A stretch of DNA of 14,411 nt, from contig URCS01000048.1 in assembly GCA_900546455.1 (NCBI GenBank), positions 1 to 14,411 on the forward strand. Reading direction: 5' to 3'. Within the stretch, counting starts at the first letter, position 1, and each line of letters opens with the position of its first letter. Below the pieces are notes generated by a model. The model worked only from the letters and a program-made list of their open reading frames with translations, was not told the origin of the DNA and did not search any database. Origin of the DNA: an uncultured Collinsella sp. (GTDB lineage: Bacteria > Actinomycetota > Coriobacteriia > Coriobacteriales > Coriobacteriaceae). Made by a program: the position numbers and the translations under genes. Below, in pieces: positions 12,758 through 14,411 of this stretch.

Positions 12758-12814
12758 ATGTGTACGACCTGGTTGCTGAGAAGCGCCGGGTTATTTTTTT
12801 ATGAATGGAGGTAG
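12758..12814 (+). CDS. putative 18-residue leader peptide overlapping the infC attenuator
   Basis: ATG at 12758 opens MCTTWLLRSAGLFFYEWR, ending at TAG 12812-12814. AGGA at 12749-12752 lies 5 nt before the ATG and inside one arm of the 12736-12754 hairpin. The ORF runs through the whole terminator hairpin and U-tract, and its stop falls directly after the infC Shine-Dalgarno GGAGG (12807-12811). A ribosome on it would keep the terminator from forming and finish 5 nt before the proposed infC start. The arrangement is seen directly; translation and a regulatory role are inferred. Chance is possible for so short a frame. Confidence 0.45.
   Translation: MCTTWLLRSAGLFFYEWR
12766..12800 (+). terminator. 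attenuator terminator ahead of infC
   Basis: CCTGG (12768-12772) pairs with CCGGG (12786-12790, one G-U pair) and GCT (12775-12777) with AGC (12782-12784) across a small internal loop. The cap is the GNRA tetraloop GAGA (12778-12781). TTATTTTTTT follows at 12791-12800. It lies within 20 nt of the infC start, so it must be bypassed for the operon to be expressed. Confidence 0.75.
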
Positions 12815-12819
12815 GGAAA

Positions 12820-13374
12820 ATAGCTAAGTCTGATGACACCCGCATCAACGACGAGATCACTGCATCTTCGTGTCGTTTGATTGGCGTCGATGGCTCTCAG
12901 CTCGGCCTGTTCGCCATCCGCGATGCCCAGCGCGTCGCCGACGATCAGGGTCTCGACCTGGTCGAGATCGCTCCCAACGCGGAGCCGCCGGTCTGCAAGG
13001 TCATGGACTACGGTAAGTTCAAGTACCAGCAGGCCATGAAGGCCAAGGCTGCTCGTAAGAACCAGTCCAAGGTCGAGGTCAAGGAAATGAAGTTCCGACC
13101 CAAGATCGACGTTGGCGACTACGAGACCAAGAAGGGCCACGTTCTGCGTTTCCTCAAGAAGGGCGCACGCGTTAAGATCACCATCATGTTCCGCGGCCGT
13201 GAGATGGCTCACCCGGAGCAGGGTCTTAACGTTCTCGAGCGTCTCGCCGAGGATCTCAAGCCTTACGCTACGGTTGAGTCCAAGCCTAAGATGGAAGGCC
13301 GTAACATGCTTATGCTGCTCGCCCCGATTAAGGGCGCCTTCGATGAGGATAAAGCGGCAAGCGATAGCAAGTAA
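12820..13374 (+). CDS. infC: translation initiation factor IF-3, apparent AUA start
   Basis: A 184-residue IF-3, which binds the 30S subunit, prevents premature 50S joining and checks the start codon. The N-terminal domain includes DDTRINDEI and VEIAPNAEPPVCKVMDYGKF; the C-terminal domain includes KEMKFRPKID, KITIMFRGREMAHPEQG and a conserved final strand. The frame contains an ATG at 12805, but that ATG overlaps the Shine-Dalgarno GGAGG (12807-12811) and has only the terminator U-tract upstream. ATA at 12820 lies 8 nt after GGAGG and gives the usual IF-3 N-terminus AKSDDTRIN. Non-AUG starts at infC are well known (AUU in E. coli) and let IF-3 repress its own synthesis. If ATG 12805 is used, the protein has 189 residues. 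rpmI and rplT follow. Confidence 0.92.
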   Translation: MAKSDDTRINDEITASSCRLIGVDGSQLGLFAIRDAQRVADDQGLDLVEIAPNAEPPVCKVMDYGKFKYQQAMKAKAARKNQSKVEVKEMKFRPKIDVGDYETKKGHVLRFLKKGARVKITIMFRGREMAHPEQGLNVLERLAEDLKPYATVESKPKMEGRNMLMLLAPIKGAFDEDKAASDSK

Positions 13375-13406
13375 CTAGTGTTCTGTAACCGATTAAGGAG
13401 TATTTC

Positions 13407-13598
13407 ATGCCTAAGATGAAGTCCCACAGCGGCACCAAGAAGCGTTTCCGCAAGACTGGTACCGGCAAGCTTATGCGCGCCAAGGCTTTCAAGAGCCACA
13501 TCCTGAGCAAGAAGTCCACCAAGCGTAAGCGTGGCTTCCGTCAGGAGACCGAGATCGCCGCTGCCGACCGCAAGGTCATCAAGTCGCGTCTCGCCTAA
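13407..13598 (+). CDS. rpmI: large ribosomal subunit protein bL35
   Basis: A 63-residue, very basic protein beginning PKMKSHSGTKKRFRKTGTGK after the initiator Met, the hallmark of bL35, a component of the 50S subunit. Its length is normal for the family. AAGGAG at 13395-13400 is 6 nt before the ATG. It lies between infC and rplT in the conserved order, 32 nt after infC. Confidence 0.97.
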   Translation: MPKMKSHSGTKKRFRKTGTGKLMRAKAFKSHILSKKSTKRKRGFRQETEIAAADRKVIKSRLA

Positions 13599-13643
13599 GT
13601 TCGCGTTCCCGTTTTCGTTTTACCATCTAGGAGTTGATAGAAC

Positions 13644-14003
13644 ATGGCACGTATTAAGCGCGCTGTTGCCGCCAAGAAGAAGCGCCGTACCGTTATGCAC
13701 CGTGCGAAGGGTTACTACGGTGCCGCTTCGCGTACTTACAAGCATGCTAAAGAGCAGGTCCAGCACTCCCTGCAGTATCAGTATCGTGATCGCCGCAACA
13801 AGAAGCGCGAGATTCGTTCTCTCTGGATCACTCGTATCAACGCTGCTGCTCGCCTGAACAATATTTCTTACTCTCAGTTCATGCACGGCCTGAAGGTTGC
13901 CGGCATCGAGCTCGACCGCAAGGTCCTGGCTCAGATGGCTTACGAGGACATCGAGTCCTTCAACGAGCTGGCTACCATCGCTAAGAAGGCTCTCGAGGCC
14001 TAA
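13644..14003 (+). CDS. rplT: large ribosomal subunit protein bL20
   Basis: A 119-residue basic protein starting MARIKRAVAAKKKRR, with the family blocks AKGYYGAASRTYKHAKEQV (residues about 21-39) and WITRINAAARLNNISYSQF (about 61-79). bL20 binds 23S rRNA early in 50S assembly. In E. coli and Bacillus it also represses its own operon by binding leader RNA, so it is a candidate ligand for the leader at 12644-12819. AGGAG (13629-13633) lies 10 nt before the ATG. Last gene of the operon; a strong terminator begins 21 nt after its stop. Confidence 0.97.
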   Translation: MARIKRAVAAKKKRRTVMHRAKGYYGAASRTYKHAKEQVQHSLQYQYRDRRNKKREIRSLWITRINAAARLNNISYSQFMHGLKVAGIELDRKVLAQMAYEDIESFNELATIAKKALEA

Positions 14004-14024
14004 TAGATTCTCTTGAATCGCTAG

Positions 14025-14060
14025 GGGAGTGTCGCGTTGTACGCGGCGCTCCCTCTTTTT
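14025..14060 (+). terminator. terminator of the infC-rpmI-rplT operon
   Basis: GGGAGTGTCGCG (14025-14036) pairs over 12 bp, with two G-U pairs, with CGCGGCGCTCCC (14042-14053) around a TTGTA loop. TCTTTTT follows. A strong intrinsic terminator. Confidence 0.9.
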
Positions 14061-14073
14061 ATCTGAAGCGCGG

Positions 14074-14101
14074 TTTACATTGCTAAAAGCGCGGGTAGAT
14101 A
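14074..14101 (+). promoter_or_regulatory. possible promoter of a downstream rRNA operon
   Basis: TTTACA (14074-14079) matches five of six -35 bases, and TAGATA (14096-14101) is a modest -10 after a 16-nt spacer. It lies just after the rplT terminator, and the sequence following it looks like a leader RNA. TTGACG at 14236 is another -35-like hexamer but has no matching -10. Confidence 0.35.
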
Positions 14102-14411
14102 GACACTTACAGGTGACCGATCTCTATATATTCCTGAACCAAAGGGTCATCATCTGATACGTGCGGAAGATCCGCACCAGTCTTTCTATTAGCTATAGAA
14201 AGCAATATGTTGTGTAGGACTTGTGAAGAGTGGAATTGACGTCCCACAGAGCTTCGCGGTCTGGCAATATATCTCCTTGCCGCGCGGCCCGGTCGGACCG
14301 GATGAGCCGCAAAGCGTGCACCTTGAGAACCGGATACTGCGAGGATGGACACTTCAAGTGTCGCATCCGGGCAGACATCGAACCATTTGAAATGGTCTAA
14401 CTTGGATTTGT
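14102..14411 (+). promoter_or_regulatory. probable rRNA operon leader (no protein gene seen)
   Basis: No convincing ORF occupies this stretch; a minus-strand frame at 14107-14352 lacks any recognisable family or codon pattern. It is dense in perfect hairpins: GTGCGGA/TCCGCAC (14161-14177), CTTTCTAT/ATAGAAAG (14182-14202), CCGGT/ACCGG (14289-14301), a stem of about 10 bp at 14343-14368 and ACCATT/AATGGT (14382-14396). TGCACCTTGAGAAC (14318-14330 region) resembles the boxA antitermination element of actinobacterial rRNA leaders, which contain TTTGAGAAC. This suggests that 16S rRNA, or less likely 23S rRNA, begins soon after the window. The motif match is from memory. Confidence 0.45.

Larger units (their letters stand above)
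12644..12819 (+). promoter_or_regulatory. infC operon leader with stem-loops and attenuator
   Basis: The leader holds GGAACC-TGAG-GGTTCC (12671-12686), the palindrome TTGGCGCCAA (12693-12702), CTTCCTC/GAGGAAG (12736-12754, 7 bp, 5-nt loop), then an intrinsic terminator at 12766-12800. infC-rpmI-rplT operons in other bacteria are controlled by premature termination in such leaders, for example L20-binding leaders in Firmicutes. The sequence here does not visibly match a leader I can name. The GAGGAAG arm is also the ribosome-binding site of the short ORF at 12758, so folding could hide it. Confidence 0.6.

Noticed and set aside
14107..14352. 81-codon minus-strand ORF at the right end
   Set aside because: It covers several perfect hairpins, lacks a ribosome-binding site I could see and matches no family. 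A leader RNA explains the stretch better.
1..14411. CRISPR array, prophage or defence island
   Set aside because: No regularly spaced repeats, integrase, transposase, restriction or toxin-antitoxin genes were found. The only mobile-element hints are the tRNA 3' duplication and the palindromes.

Overview
The window reads as chromosomal core sequence of a high-GC Gram-positive bacterium. The best guess is class Coriobacteriia, a Collinsella-like gut actinobacterium. That guess rests on GC-rich third codon positions, good Shine-Dalgarno sites, the gene content and a RecJ protein carrying a RecQ-like helicase. It is an inference, not a phylogenetic result.

Layout. Positions 1-286 hold no confident gene but are rich in hairpins, including a perfect 22-bp inverted repeat. 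Then come a CutC-family gene and, 3 nt later, a GalT-like (HIT superfamily) gene. A BASS/SBF-type sodium symporter-like gene converges on them from the minus strand. A divergent control region (about 2795-3068) with a perfect TATAAT box leads to a large recJ-helicase gene, followed 15 nt later by a full-length rel/spoT (rsh) gene and then by an MBL-fold hydrolase gene with its own likely promoter. Next are a class II fructose-bisphosphate aldolase with an extended -10 promoter and a very long palindromic terminator-like structure, and a cytoplasmic transglutaminase-like protein of unknown role. tRNA-Leu(CAA) follows, with a second copy of its 3' end and terminator 184 bp downstream. The last operon is infC-rpmI-rplT, behind a long attenuator leader and ending in a strong terminator. 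The final ~350 nt look like the promoter and structured leader of an rRNA operon starting beyond the window.

How the genes relate. The RecJ-helicase polypeptide joins a 5'-3' single-strand exonuclease to a RecQ-type motor, two activities that cooperate in RecF-pathway end resection. It is probably co-transcribed with the (p)ppGpp synthetase/hydrolase. The infC operon shows a layered control design: a terminator with a GNRA loop, an 18-codon leader ORF running through it and stopping inside the infC ribosome-binding site, and an apparent AUA start codon for IF-3.

Most striking items: the RecJ-RecQ fusion, the infC leader ORF/attenuator with AUA start, the duplicated tRNA-Leu 3' end enclosing a hairpin cluster, and two large palindromic elements (160-228 and 10582-10673) that look like members of dispersed repeat families. 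All calls are by eye from the sequence; no database search was possible.
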